From: PFJX01 sp044227325
GTDB lineage: Bacteria; Pseudomonadota; Gammaproteobacteria; Burkholderiales; Thiobacillaceae
Assembly: GCA_044227325.1 (NCBI GenBank)
Contig: JBGAFI010000020.1
Coordinates: 1 to 64,000 of the forward strand
Direction of reading: 5' to 3'
Length of the DNA stretch: 64,000 nt
Position 1 is the first letter of the stretch. Each line of letters starts with the position of its first letter. Shown piece after piece: positions 27,156 to 36,607 of this stretch. A program made the translations under genes and the position numbers. The notes under the pieces were generated by a model. It ran no database searches. It saw only the letters and a program-made list of their open reading frames with translations, and was not told where the DNA came from.

Positions 27156-27952
27156 CCGCCCGCCTCGACCGGCAACAGCGCGAGCAACGCCCCGCGCCCC
27201 TCCGATCGGTTCCCGAGAAATCGGTGGGCAACCCGGTAGCGCGACGCCGAGAGAAACACGTATTCCGGGATGTCGGCGGCCCCCAACAACCACGTGGACA
27301 CCTCGGCCGGCAGGACCGCTTGGACGCGCCGGCCCAAGAGGGGAGCCCCATCCGCCGCCAGCTTCTCGTCCGCCGCCGAATTGGCCAATGCGATCATGCC
27401 GTCGTCGTCCACGCCGACGATGGGCCAGGGAGTCAGTTGGATCACCTCCTGCAGGGTCCGCAGCACGGTCTCGATCTGTCTCGCCTGGCGCTCCTTCTCG
27501 AGGATGTGGATTCGCAGCTCCTCGTTGGCCGCCTGCAAGGCCCGGGTCAGTCGCATGTTCTCATCGGCGATTTCCTTGCTGCGGAAGGCTTCGCGGATCT
27601 GGAGGCGGAGTTGATCGTCGTCCCAGGGTTTCGTCAGAAACTTGTAGATGGAGCCCTCGTTGATGGCGTCGGTGATGAATTGCAGATCGGCATAGCCGGA
27701 CAGCACGATGCGCACGGTGTCCGGATAGGTCCGTTTGACCAGGCGCAGGAATTCGACGCCGCTCATGCCCGGCATGCGCTGGTCCGAAAGGATCACGTCC
27801 ACCGGACGTTCGTCGAGGATTTTCATCGCCTGGTCCGGACCCTCGCAGGACAGGATAGTGTATCCGTCCCGCCTCAGAAGACGCTGCAAGGCGGAAATGA
27901 TGTTGGGTTCATCATCGACCAGCAGCAAGGTCTGGGCATGTGTCGCTTCCAT
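27152..27952 (-). CDS. Response regulator with REC and PAS-like output
   Basis: The 266-residue protein has a receiver domain (about 8-122, DDEPNI start, phospho-acceptor Asp in ILSDQRMPGMSG about residue 55, TKPWDDD Lys about 103). A coiled coil (125-165) follows, then a C-terminal region (about 170-255) resembling a degenerate PAS domain (WPIVGVDDDGMIALANSAA). No DNA-binding or enzymatic domain is seen, so it may pass its signal through protein contacts. The receiver is very like the third receiver of the neighbouring 1104-residue protein. The ATG at 27952 follows the upstream stop by 7 bases. Confidence 0.85.
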   Translation of the reverse strand: MEATHAQTLLLVDDEPNIISALQRLLRRDGYTILSCEGPDQAMKILDERPVDVILSDQRMPGMSGVEFLRLVKRTYPDTVRIVLSGYADLQFITDAINEGSIYKFLTKPWDDDQLRLQIREAFRSKEIADENMRLTRALQAANEELRIHILEKERQARQIETVLRTLQEVIQLTPWPIVGVDDDGMIALANSAADEKLAADGAPLLGRRVQAVLPAEVSTWLLGAADIPEYVFLSASRYRVAHRFLGNRSEGRGALLALLPVEAGG

Positions 27953-27959
27953 GTCGGCC

Positions 27960-30900
27960 TCAGGGCGTCGCCGGGCGAGGATCCCGCTCGCGCTCGCGGG
28001 GTTTGACGACCGCCTCGTGGTAGCGGAACGCATCGAGGATGTGTGCCCGCATCAGATCATCCTCCCAGGGCTTGATGAGGAATTTGTAGATCGCGCCCTG
28101 ATTGACCGCCTGGATGATGGTATCGAGCTCGGTGAACCCGGACAGGACGATGCGCACCGTGTCCGGATAGAGCGTCTTGACCCGTCCCAGGAATTCGGTG
28201 CCGCTCATGCCCGGCATGCGTTGATCCGACAGGATCACCTGCACATCGTGCCGGGCGAGGATGTCGAGCCCCTCCATCGCGCTGCCCGCCGTCAGGATGT
28301 GGTATCCCTGGTTGCGCAGCATGCGCCGCAACGCGCTCAGGATATTCGGCTCGTCGTCCACGAGGAGTATCGCGCGCGCGTTCCCCGCTTCCGTCTTGGG
28401 CACCGGAAGGGACTTGTTTTCCCTGAGCATGACGTCGAATGCCTCGGCGGAAACCGGCCTGCTGAAAAGAAAACCCTGCATCAGGTCGCACCCCTGCTTT
28501 CTCAGGTAGCCGAGTTGCGCCTCGTCCTCGACGCCCTCGGCGATCACCTGGAGCCGCATCCGCCTGGCCAGGCCGATGACCGCCGAGACGATGCCGGCGG
28601 AATCGGGGTCGGTCACGATGTTCCGGACGAAGGACTGGTCGATCTTGAGGGTGTCGATGGGCAGGCGGCTGAGATAGGTCAGGCTGGAATAGCCCGTGCC
28701 GAAATCATCCAGGGAAAGCTTCACGCCTTGCGCCTTGAGTCGTCCGAGCAACGCCGTCACCTGTTCCGGCTCGTCCATCAGCATGCTCTCGGTCAGTTCC
28801 AGTTCCAGGTGCCCGCGCGGGACGGCATGGCGCTTCAAGGCGCCCGCCACGGTCGCCTCGAAGTCGCCGGAACGGAATTGGCAGGCCGACACGTTGACCG
28901 AGACGCGGGCGTTTCCGAACCCCTGGTCATGCCAGTCGCGAAGTTGCCGGCAGGCCGCGTCGATGACCCAAACGCCGATGGGCACGATCAATCCGGTTTT
29001 CTCCGCGAGCGGGATGAACCGGTTCGGCGGTATCGACTCGCCATGGCACGACCAGCGCAGCAGGGCCTCGGCGCCGACGATATGGCCGCTGTTCATATCC
29101 ACTTTGGGCTGATACTCGAGCGAGAGTTCGCCCCGGTCCAGCGCCCGGCGCAGATCCGCCTCGAGCTCGAGGGTGACCAGGGCATCCGTATTCATATCCG
29201 CGGTGAAGAAACAGAACATGCCCCGGCCGCGCTCCTTGGCCCGGTACATGGCCACCTCGGCATCGCGCATCAGGTCGGCGACATCTTCACCGTCATCGGG
29301 GTAGACGCTGATGCCGATGCTGGCGCCAAGAAACACCTCGTGTCCGCCCAGGCACGAGAAGGGTACCGATAGCTGGTCGAGCAGGTCCCGCGCCACGTCC
29401 GCCGCCGCCTGGGAATCATCCAATAGCTCGAGAACCAGCATGAACTCGTCTCCGCCCAGACGGCCCAGAGTGTCTTCCTTGCGCGCCCTCCCGCCGAGTC
29501 TTTCCGACACACATCGCAGCAACTCGTCACCCGACTTGTGCCCGAGGCTGTCGTTCACCGTCTTGAAATGATCGAGGTCGATATAGAGAACCCCGACATG
29601 GCCGCCGTGGCGCTTGGCGCGTTCCAGAGCATGTTCCAGCCGGGACTGGACCAGGGAACGGTTCGGAAGATCGGTCAGCGGGTCGAAATTGGTCAAATGA
29701 TCGAGTTGCGCCTCCCTGCGCCTGATCTGGCTCAAGTCGGTAAAGACCCCAACGAAATGCCCGCCTTCGTCTCTCTCGTCACCCACCCGGTTGATCGTCA
29801 ACCACTGCGGATAGGTTTCTCCGTTCTTGCGCCGGTTCCATATTTCCCCCCGCCAATAGCCGGTTTCGCCGATGCGCAGCCACATATCCTGGTAGAACTC
29901 GGCGCCGTGCCGGCCGGAACGGAGAAAATTCGGCCGTTTCCCGACAATCTCGTCCTCGCCATAGCCGGTAATCTCGGTGAATGAGCGATTCACGGTCAGG
30001 ATATGACCCTGGTGGTCGGTGATCATGACGCCGTCGCGGGTGTTGTCGAACACCATGGCGGCCTGACGCAGTTTTGCCTCGGCCTTCCTGCGCTCCGAGA
30101 TATCGAAGAATGTCGCCACGGAACCGACCACCTTGCCGTCGCGGTGCATGGGATACGACCAGTATTCCACCGGCACGGAGCGGCCATCCTTGCGCCAGAA
30201 CACCTCATCGTCGCGATGGATCGCCTCGTCCCGGGTATACGCCTGATAAATCAGGCACTCTTCTTTCGGGTACGGCTCGCCGCCGCTGCGGGTGTGGTGG
30301 ATCAGCGCATGGATGGGCTGTCCGAGCAGTTCCTCCTCCCGCTCGTAGCCCAGGATGCGCAAACAGGCCGGGTTGACGAAGATGCAACGCCCGTCGAGAT
30401 CGATGCCGTAGATCGCTTCGGCCGCGGAATCCAGCAGCAATCGGGCACGCGCCTCGCTCTCCTGCAGCGAGGCGCGCTCACGGACGAGTTCGGCGCGATG
30501 ACAGGCGCTCTCGATGGTCGCGGGCAGCTTGTGCAGGAAGCCATCGTCTTTTTCCAGATAGTCATCCACCCCGAGCATCAATGCCTCGGCCGCCATCTCC
30601 TCGTTGCCATGGCCCGCCACGATCAGGACAGGAAGCCGCAGCCCGCGCTCGTCCCGCAGCACCCGGACCAGATCGAGGGCGTTTTGGCCTGGCAGGCCGA
30701 AATCCAGCACGACCGCGTCATAGTCCGGTGCCTGGCCGGCTTCCGACGGGAGCCTGGCGAGCACCGAGCCGGCGTCAGCGACCACATCGAGGCGAATATG
30801 CGGGACATGCTGGGCGATGTGGCGCAGCACCCGCGCACCACTTTCAGCATCGCCCTCGGCATACAGGACTTTTAACGGATGCATCCTCCTGATCATCGAG

Positions 30901-31274
30901 GAACGGAAGCGCTCCAGCGCGCGCGTCAACACGCGCGGCAACTGGTCCGGGGAGGTCTTGCCCTTGATGAGATAGGCATCCGCGCCGGCCTTGAGCGCGG
31001 CGCTCACGATTTCCTGGTCGCCGCTTCCCGTCAGCAGGACGACGGCCAAGGGGATGTCTTGCGCGCGGATATGGGTCAGCAATTCAAGCCCGGAGCCATC
31101 CGGCAGCATCAAATCGCAGAGGACGATATCCAGGCCGCTGGGCTCAGCGAGCCTCGCGAGGGCCTTGGCCTTCGTACCCGCCACTTCAACGGAGTAATCC
31201 GGGGCGGCATGTTCCAGCGCGACACGGATGAAGGCCGCGTCCACCGGATTGTCTTCCACGTACAGGACTCTCAC
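27960..31274 (-). CDS. Multi-receiver GGDEF-EAL protein (REC-REC-PAS-PAS-GGDEF-EAL-REC)
   Basis: The 1104-residue cytoplasmic protein has REC1 (about 2-122, Asp54) and REC2 (about 134-250, Asp191). PAS domains follow (about 272-395 and 402-518), then GGDEF (about 525-690, with GGDEF at 607-611), EAL (about 700-945, EAL at 735-737, DDFGTGYSS about 856) and a third receiver (about 967-1085, Asp1017). Both active-site motifs are intact, so synthesis and hydrolysis of cyclic di-GMP are both possible. Three phospho-acceptor sites could set the balance. It is the first gene of the operon. A promoter should lie in the 448-base upstream gap. Confidence 0.92.
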   Translation of the reverse strand: MRVLYVEDNPVDAAFIRVALEHAAPDYSVEVAGTKAKALARLAEPSGLDIVLCDLMLPDGSGLELLTHIRAQDIPLAVVLLTGSGDQEIVSAALKAGADAYLIKGKTSPDQLPRVLTRALERFRSSMIRRMHPLKVLYAEGDAESGARVLRHIAQHVPHIRLDVVADAGSVLARLPSEAGQAPDYDAVVLDFGLPGQNALDLVRVLRDERGLRLPVLIVAGHGNEEMAAEALMLGVDDYLEKDDGFLHKLPATIESACHRAELVRERASLQESEARARLLLDSAAEAIYGIDLDGRCIFVNPACLRILGYEREEELLGQPIHALIHHTRSGGEPYPKEECLIYQAYTRDEAIHRDDEVFWRKDGRSVPVEYWSYPMHRDGKVVGSVATFFDISERRKAEAKLRQAAMVFDNTRDGVMITDHQGHILTVNRSFTEITGYGEDEIVGKRPNFLRSGRHGAEFYQDMWLRIGETGYWRGEIWNRRKNGETYPQWLTINRVGDERDEGGHFVGVFTDLSQIRRREAQLDHLTNFDPLTDLPNRSLVQSRLEHALERAKRHGGHVGVLYIDLDHFKTVNDSLGHKSGDELLRCVSERLGGRARKEDTLGRLGGDEFMLVLELLDDSQAAADVARDLLDQLSVPFSCLGGHEVFLGASIGISVYPDDGEDVADLMRDAEVAMYRAKERGRGMFCFFTADMNTDALVTLELEADLRRALDRGELSLEYQPKVDMNSGHIVGAEALLRWSCHGESIPPNRFIPLAEKTGLIVPIGVWVIDAACRQLRDWHDQGFGNARVSVNVSACQFRSGDFEATVAGALKRHAVPRGHLELELTESMLMDEPEQVTALLGRLKAQGVKLSLDDFGTGYSSLTYLSRLPIDTLKIDQSFVRNIVTDPDSAGIVSAVIGLARRMRLQVIAEGVEDEAQLGYLRKQGCDLMQGFLFSRPVSAEAFDVMLRENKSLPVPKTEAGNARAILLVDDEPNILSALRRMLRNQGYHILTAGSAMEGLDILARHDVQVILSDQRMPGMSGTEFLGRVKTLYPDTVRIVLSGFTELDTIIQAVNQGAIYKFLIKPWEDDLMRAHILDAFRYHEAVVKPRERERDPRPATP

Positions 31275-31343
31275 GTACCCTCCTAACAGTCGTGAGGAAG
31301 CGCGCCATATCTGTTTTTATTGGAGAGCAGCTTGCGGCACACT

Positions 31344-31362
31344 GGATATCGGTCGGATATCC
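31344..31362. promoter_or_regulatory. Inverted repeat, possible operator of the signalling operon
   Basis: GGATATC (31344-31350) and GATATCC (31356-31362) form an exact inverted repeat with a 5-base spacer. It lies 70 bases upstream of the first gene of the minus-strand operon, a common place for a dimeric regulator site. The regulator is unknown. Confidence 0.4.
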
Positions 31363-31535
31363 GGATAACTTGAGGCGCGTCGCGGATCTCCCGGGCCGTC
31401 CGATGCTGCCGCGGCCGAACAGCCAGTCGCATCGAGCTTCGCCGGACCACGACGGCGCGCATCGCACTTGCATGAGAGAACTTCAGAAAACAAATGTTCC
31501 GTGTCCGTGGCGCCAAAGTTTCCACGCCCTGCTCC

Positions 31536-31575
31536 GGCCGGATGCGGGTGATGGCACCGGCCCCCGCATCCGGCC
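31536..31575. repeat. 13-bp-arm inverted repeat
   Basis: GGCCGGATGCGGG (31536-31548) is the exact reverse complement of 31563-31575, with a 14-base loop. It is a stable hairpin in either transcript. No T-run follows on either strand, so it is not a standard terminator. It may act in the leader of one of the divergent transcripts. Confidence 0.6.
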
Positions 31576-31722
31576 AGTGGATTGCCTGTATCTTTCGGAA
31601 CCACCAGAAAACCAAGTAAGTCGTCGTGAGCGATTGTCATATCCGGAAACCTTTTCTGCCGGCTTCCGGACGATTCGCCACCCCGACCCGATTACCTCGC
31701 CAACCGCAGAACCCACACCGAT

Positions 31723-33663
31723 ATGCCCACCGACGATTTGAGCGAACGCCTTACCCGGGTCCTGGAGACCGCCGCGGGAGAGGGCGGCGACCCGGTCCGC
31801 CATCTGGCCCTGCTGGTGGACGAACTGCGGCCGCCCAGAGGACGGCCGCGCATGGCCCAGGGCCGCTACAAGGCGCTCAACGCGTTGCTGGAACAGCGCC
31901 CCGACCTGCGCACCGCCTTGCGCAACCTGATCCTGGACCTGTTCGCGGGACGCGACGCCCTGCCCTTCTATACCGAGGCCGGCATCCTGCCGGACACCGG
32001 TTTCGGCGCGGAGCTGCGCCGCCGCCTGGGCGGGCGCCTGCTGCCCAGACTGGCCGACGATCTCGATCTGATTCCCGCGTTGCGCCGCATCTACGGCAAG
32101 CCCCGGGACGCGATCTGGCTGGCGCGCCTGTCCAACGCGACGCGCCGGGCATTCTGGGGCACGCTGCTGGACAAACCGCCCAGCGAGGACAAGCGGCTGG
32201 CCCGCATCCACGCGCGCCAGGCCGAGGCGGCGCGTCTGCTGGCCAGCCGCTGCGCGGCCTGGGGCGAGCATCCGGAGGCGCGCCGGCTGCGCCCGCGCCA
32301 GCCGGACGAGGACAGCCCCTTCCTCGCGCTGCCGGGCACCTTGGACCGCTGGCTGAACGATCCCTGCACGGCCGACGCGCAGGGCAACCGCGACGGCAAG
32401 GCGACACCGGTGTTCCTGGTTCTGGGGCAATGCAGGGAACTGGTGGAGGCGGTGCGCGCCGAAGCGGCGCAACGGGGCACCAGCCTGCATCTCACCCTGT
32501 TGCTGCAACGTCTGGAACAGAGCCTGACCCGGCTGGAACTGCTGGTGGGTCTGCTCGACGAGGCGCGCGGCCACGACCGGCCGGAACTGCCGGAGGCCTG
32601 GACCCGCTTCATCTCCAACGCGCTGCTGGGCTGCCTGCGCCGGGACAGCCTGCGCGACTACCTGAAGCAGGCCACCGGCCTGCTCGCCCTGCGCGTGACC
32701 GAGAACGCGAGCCGCACCGGCGAGCACTACATCGCCGGCGACAGGAATGAACTCTCCGGCATGGCCAAGGCCGCCCTCGGCGGCGGCGCCATCATCGGCG
32801 TGCTGGCCCTGTTCAAGATCATGCTGCACCACCAGGATCTGGCGCCCGCCATCCAGGCCCTGGCCTACGGCCTCAACTATGGCCTGGGCTTCGTGCTGAT
32901 CCATCTGCTGGGTTTCGCCGTCGCCACCAAACAGCCGGCGATGACGGCGGCCACCCTGGCCGGCGCGGTGGACGAGGCGCGCCGCGACGGCTGGCATCCG
33001 GATCGGCTCTGGGCCATGTTCGCGGCGGTCGGCCGCACCCAGACCGTGGCCATTCTGGGCAACGTCATGCTGGCCTTGCCGGTGGCGTTGCTGCTGGGCT
33101 GGTTTCTCGGGCTCGGCGGCGAAGTCGTGTCGCGGCAGGAGGCGGCGCACATGCTGCGCGACCTGCACCCGCTAGCCAGCCCCGCGCTGTTCCATGCCGC
33201 CATCGCCGGCGTCTGCCTGTTCCTGGCCGGGCTCATCTCCGGCTATTTCGACAACGTGGCCAGCTACGACCGGGTCGGCGACCGGGTCGCCAATCTGGGC
33301 TGGCTGCGCGCCGCGCTGGGCGAGGACCGGGCCGGCTGGCTGGGCGGCGCGGTGGACCGGCATTTGGGCGCGGTCATGGGCAACCTGCTGTTCGGCCTGA
33401 TGCTGGGCAGCGCCGGCTTCTTCGGCTTCATCTTCGGCCTGCCCATCGACATCCGCCACGTGGCCTTCTCTTCCGCGAACCTGGGCTACGCGGTGGCGGC
33501 CCTGCATTTCCATGTGGAATGGGCCTCCCTCGCCTGGGCGGCCCTGGGCGTCGCCCTGATCGCCCTGACCAATCTGCTGGTGAGCTTCGTGCTGGCGCTG
33601 GGCGTGGCCATGCGGGCGCGGGTGCTGGGCCTGCGGGAGATACTGGGCACCCTGCGCGAGTGA
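31723..33663 (+). CDS. Gcr-type membrane protein, annotated in the family as 'site-specific recombinase'
   Basis: The 646-residue product belongs to the SpecificRecomb (Neisseria Gcr-like) family common in betaproteobacteria. The N-terminal 340 residues are helical and charged. The rest contains about seven membrane segments (for example residues 345-365, 385-405, 440-465, 500-520, 545-570, 590-625). No tyrosine or serine recombinase catalytic motif is visible, so the family name should not be taken as function. The role is unknown. It stands alone in front of the potassium channel gene, 72 bases away on the same strand. Confidence 0.75.
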   Translation: MPTDDLSERLTRVLETAAGEGGDPVRHLALLVDELRPPRGRPRMAQGRYKALNALLEQRPDLRTALRNLILDLFAGRDALPFYTEAGILPDTGFGAELRRRLGGRLLPRLADDLDLIPALRRIYGKPRDAIWLARLSNATRRAFWGTLLDKPPSEDKRLARIHARQAEAARLLASRCAAWGEHPEARRLRPRQPDEDSPFLALPGTLDRWLNDPCTADAQGNRDGKATPVFLVLGQCRELVEAVRAEAAQRGTSLHLTLLLQRLEQSLTRLELLVGLLDEARGHDRPELPEAWTRFISNALLGCLRRDSLRDYLKQATGLLALRVTENASRTGEHYIAGDRNELSGMAKAALGGGAIIGVLALFKIMLHHQDLAPAIQALAYGLNYGLGFVLIHLLGFAVATKQPAMTAATLAGAVDEARRDGWHPDRLWAMFAAVGRTQTVAILGNVMLALPVALLLGWFLGLGGEVVSRQEAAHMLRDLHPLASPALFHAAIAGVCLFLAGLISGYFDNVASYDRVGDRVANLGWLRAALGEDRAGWLGGAVDRHLGAVMGNLLFGLMLGSAGFFGFIFGLPIDIRHVAFSSANLGYAVAALHFHVEWASLAWAALGVALIALTNLLVSFVLALGVAMRARVLGLREILGTLRE

Positions 33664-33676
33664 AGCGAAGACGCGG

Positions 33677-33705
33677 GGCAATCCCCTGGCGCGAATACGT
33701 ATAAT
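33677..33705 (+). promoter_or_regulatory. Possible promoter with perfect TATAAT
   Basis: TATAAT at 33700-33705 is a perfect -10 element 31 bases before the channel gene start. The 17-base upstream position has only a poor -35 (GGCAAT), so an activator or extended -10 would be needed. Confidence 0.45.
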
Positions 33706-33735
33706 CGCTCCGATCTTCCCGCCGACTCCGACGCC

Positions 33736-35346
33736 ATGCCCCTTGCCCAGTTGCTGGTCCGTCTGGCTTACCGACAGCAGGCATCGGCCCGTTATGGCCG
33801 ATTCAAGGGCTTCTTCCGCAAACTCCTGACCGATCCCCGCTCGCACCGGCGCGTCGTGTTCGACAGTTCCATGATCCTGCTGGTGCTGGTCAGCGTCATG
33901 TTGCTGATCTACGAGGTGCGCCACCCGCTCGGCGCCTGGTCGGACGTGTTCGAGGCCTGCGTGGTGGGCGTGTTCGCCAGCGAATACCTGCTGCGCATGT
34001 GGCTCCACGACGACAACCACTCGATCCTCATCGAGCACTGGGAGAAAGCGGAACTCATGGGTCTGCCGTTCAGCCCGGGACCCGCCCTGTGGGCCATCGC
34101 CCGGCGCAAGTTCGCCTACGTGACCTCGCCCATGGCGATCATCGACCTGTTGGCGATACTCCCCAGCTACCGGCCCCTGCGTTTCCTGCGCCTGTTCCTG
34201 CTGTTCCGCCTGTTCAAGCTGTTCCGCTACGCGCGCAACCTGAACGCCTTCGGCCAGGTGCTGGTGGAGAAGCGCTTCGAGCTGTACACCCTGTCGGTGT
34301 TCGTCGGCTCGGTGCTGCTCATCGCCACGGTGGCCATCTACCTCTTCGAGGCGGAGGCGCCGGACAGCCGCGTGCAGACCCTGATGGACGCGCTCTACTG
34401 GGCGGTCATCACCCTCACCACCGTGGGCTACGGCGACATCGTGCCGGTGACGCCGGAAGGCCGCGTGGTGGCCATGGTGCTGGTGTTCGCCGGCATCGGC
34501 GTGATCTCCTTCGCCACCTCCATCGTCGTCATGGCTTTCCACGAGAAGATGCGGGAACTGCGCGACAACCGGGTCTACGCGGAGGTGGAGCGGGCGTCCG
34601 ACATCACCATCGTGTGCGGCTTCGGCCGCATCGGCCAGGTGGTGGCCGAGCGCCTGTCGGCGGCCAACGACGCCTTCGTCATCGTCGACAAGAACGCCGA
34701 TACCGTCGAGCTCGCGCGCCGGCGCGGCTACCTGGCCGTGGCCGGCGATTCCACCGACGGCAACCTGCTCGCGAACCTGGGCCTGGGCCGGCAGGCGACG
34801 CGCATCCTGTGCCTGACCCACGACGATGTGAGCAACGTCTACATCACCCTCACCGCGCGCCAGGCGTCGGCCGGCATCCTCATCGTTTCCCGCGCGAACA
34901 AGGCGGAAACCGTGCGCAAGCTGATCCAGGCCGGCGCCAGCCACGTGGTGCGGCCCTACGAAGTGGTGGCGCGCATGGCCTCGGAATTCATCGGCCAGCC
35001 GGTCGCCTTCGACGCCCTCTACGACGTGGTCACCCGCGCCGCCGGGGTGCACCTGGAGCCCCACGCGGTGCGCGCGGGGGACTGGCTGGAGAAGCTGCGC
35101 GTCGGCGAGGTCGATATCTCCGCCCATCACCTGCTCCTGTTCGGCGTCATCCGCCCCAACGCCTCGCCCGCCGCCGACGGCCACGCCCGCTACGATCTGA
35201 CCGGCCGCCATTTCTATTTCAATCCCGGCGCCGACCTCATGCTGCGCGCCGGCGACATCCTCATGCTGATCGGCTACCAGGCAAGCCTGTCCCGTTTCCG
35301 GGAATTCGCCAGCCGGGGCTGGAAACGCGGGAAAGCCAGGCCATGA
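33736..35346 (+). CDS. Six-TM potassium channel with RCK domain
   Basis: The 536-residue inner-membrane channel has an ion_trans-type core with about six helices (46-64, 75-92, 130-150, 155-172, 190-210, 245-270). The pore loop has the selectivity filter TVGYGD at 229-234. An arginine-rich segment before the pore (YRPLRFLRLFLLFRLFKLFRYAR, about 155-175) resembles a voltage-sensor-type helix. After the pore, TrkA-N/RCK (from ITIVCGFGRIGQVVAERL, about 290-410) and RCK_C (about 430-520) regulate gating by nucleotide or ion binding. It overlaps the next gene by four bases. Confidence 0.9.
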   Translation: MPLAQLLVRLAYRQQASARYGRFKGFFRKLLTDPRSHRRVVFDSSMILLVLVSVMLLIYEVRHPLGAWSDVFEACVVGVFASEYLLRMWLHDDNHSILIEHWEKAELMGLPFSPGPALWAIARRKFAYVTSPMAIIDLLAILPSYRPLRFLRLFLLFRLFKLFRYARNLNAFGQVLVEKRFELYTLSVFVGSVLLIATVAIYLFEAEAPDSRVQTLMDALYWAVITLTTVGYGDIVPVTPEGRVVAMVLVFAGIGVISFATSIVVMAFHEKMRELRDNRVYAEVERASDITIVCGFGRIGQVVAERLSAANDAFVIVDKNADTVELARRRGYLAVAGDSTDGNLLANLGLGRQATRILCLTHDDVSNVYITLTARQASAGILIVSRANKAETVRKLIQAGASHVVRPYEVVARMASEFIGQPVAFDALYDVVTRAAGVHLEPHAVRAGDWLEKLRVGEVDISAHHLLLFGVIRPNASPAADGHARYDLTGRHFYFNPGADLMLRAGDILMLIGYQASLSRFREFASRGWKRGKARP

Positions 35347-36050
35347 CGCCCAGATACGCCCTGTTCGGCTGCAATCCCCTGGCCATCGAGGTGGCCTGGC
35401 GCCTGTCCATGGTGAAGCTGCCCTTCGTCCTGCTGGACCGGGACGCGGAACTGGTGAAGCTGGCCGAGTCGGAAGGCCTGTCGGCGCAACAGCTCGACTA
35501 CACCGACGACGACGCCCTGCGCGACGTGGGCATCGGCAGCCACATCGAAGGCGTGTTCTGCATGTTGCGCGAGGATTCGGAAAACGTGTTCCTGGCGATC
35601 TCCGCGCGCGCCCTGGCGCCCGCCCTGCGCATCGTCGCCGTGTGCCGGGCGCCGGAAGCCGCCGCCAAGCTGCTCGCCGCGGGCGCCGACAAGGTGGTGG
35701 ATCCCTACGAGATCAGCGGTGCCCGCGTGCACGAGCTGATCGAGCGGCCCGAGGTGGTGGAACTCATGGAGAACACGGTGTTCGGCCTGCAGGATCTGAA
35801 CATCGCCGAGGTCACCATCCCGGCCGGCTCCTGGCTGCACGGCGTGCGCCTGAGCGAGTTGCGCCGCCACATGCGCCAGAACGTCATCCTGCTCGGCGTG
35901 GTGGACCTGGAGCGGGGCAAGGATCTCATCTTCAGCACCCGGGGCATCGACCACAACCTGGACTACGACGACGTGCTGGTGGTGATCGGCCCGCGCCGGG
36001 ACGTGGCGGATTTCCAGGCCATGATCGAGAGCGCGGAGCGGCCCCGCTAG
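35343..36050 (+). CDS. Soluble RCK (TrkA-type) protein
   Basis: This 235-residue protein has a TrkA-N Rossmann domain (about 1-120, starting YALFGCNPLAIEVAWRLS) and a TrkA-C domain (about 145-225). The usual GxGxxG is changed to GCNPLA, so NAD binding may be weak. There is no membrane part. The ATG overlaps the channel stop by 4 bases, so it is co-translated with the 6-TM channel and is probably a second gating-ring subunit for it. Homology is close to the RCK domain of its neighbour, which suggests a split or duplicated gating module. Confidence 0.85.
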   Translation: MTPRYALFGCNPLAIEVAWRLSMVKLPFVLLDRDAELVKLAESEGLSAQQLDYTDDDALRDVGIGSHIEGVFCMLREDSENVFLAISARALAPALRIVAVCRAPEAAAKLLAAGADKVVDPYEISGARVHELIERPEVVELMENTVFGLQDLNIAEVTIPAGSWLHGVRLSELRRHMRQNVILLGVVDLERGKDLIFSTRGIDHNLDYDDVLVVIGPRRDVADFQAMIESAERPR

Positions 36051-36091
36051 CCCGATCCATCCCGGAAGCGCGGCCCATCGAATATTCCCGA

Positions 36092-36119
36092 TTGTTTTTG
36101 TCGGGTATAGGCCTATAAA
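36092..36119 (+). promoter_or_regulatory. Sigma70-type promoter before 36187 gene
   Basis: TTGTTT (36092-36097) and TATAAA (36114-36119) are 16 bases apart and 67 bases before the start codon. The -35 region lies within the loop of a small hairpin (CCCGA / TCGGG, 36087-36105). Confidence 0.55.
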
Positions 36120-36186
36120 GAGAACGTTCCCACGGCAGCGCGTTGTCGTGAACTCGGCCGTTCAACCCATCCCGAAGGAAACAACC

Positions 36187-36606
36187 ATGCAAAACGTCCA
36201 CGTCGACTACCAGGGCGACACCCTCAACTACCAGGGCGCCTGCCTGCTCGCCAAGGGCATCGCGCGCCAGAACCAGATGACCGACCCCACCATCGTCGCC
36301 TGGCGCAAACACGACAGCGCGGACATGTCCCCCGCCCTGTACGACGGCGCCGATCCGGAAACCTGGTGGGAAAAATACGGCGCGGGCAACGGCGGCCGCA
36401 TGGAGATCAGCGTGGGCAGCGAATACTGTTTCATCATGATGGATACGCGCGGCTATGAAACCGTGGATCAATTGCCCCTGCGCAACCTGAGCGACGGCCG
36501 GGGCAACCAGTTCCTCTGCTTCACGCCCATGATCGGCAAGACCGACAACACGCCCAACCTGGAAGCCTGCACGCCCCTGGACGGCTGGCTCGCCGACCAG
36601 TATTGA
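36187..36606 (+). CDS. Small conserved-type hypothetical protein (DUF5619/AF1514-like)
   Basis: The 139-residue soluble product has compact alpha/beta character with an acidic N-terminal half (HVDYQGDTLNYQGACLLAKG) and a C-terminal part with QLPLRNLSDGRGNQFLCF. It resembles a family of small uncharacterised proteins (AF1514 type) as I recall it, but I am not certain. It has its own promoter-like sequence upstream and the ATG at 36187 follows a GAAGGAA site, so it is likely expressed alone. The next gene is convergent and begins one base after the stop. Confidence 0.6.
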   Translation: MQNVHVDYQGDTLNYQGACLLAKGIARQNQMTDPTIVAWRKHDSADMSPALYDGADPETWWEKYGAGNGGRMEISVGSEYCFIMMDTRGYETVDQLPLRNLSDGRGNQFLCFTPMIGKTDNTPNLEACTPLDGWLADQY

Positions 36607-36607
36607 G

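Larger units (their letters stand above)
31275..31722. other. Divergent intergenic region, two inverted repeats
   Basis: This 448-base gap separates the signalling operon (minus) from the Gcr-type gene (plus). No gene is supported: the small frames of 110-149 codons have no recognisable content. The inverted repeats at 31344-31362 and 31536-31575 are described separately. I could not pick a reliable sigma70 promoter by eye. Confidence 0.5.

Noticed and set aside
31283..31615. 110-codon frame on the minus strand before the signalling operon
   Set aside because: It is arginine-rich with no domains, and overlaps several other frames and inverted repeats in the intergenic region.
31723..33663. 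Mobile element, suggested by the 'site-specific recombinase' family name
   Set aside because: There are no terminal repeats, no attachment sites and no recombinase catalytic residues. It looks like a chromosomal membrane protein.
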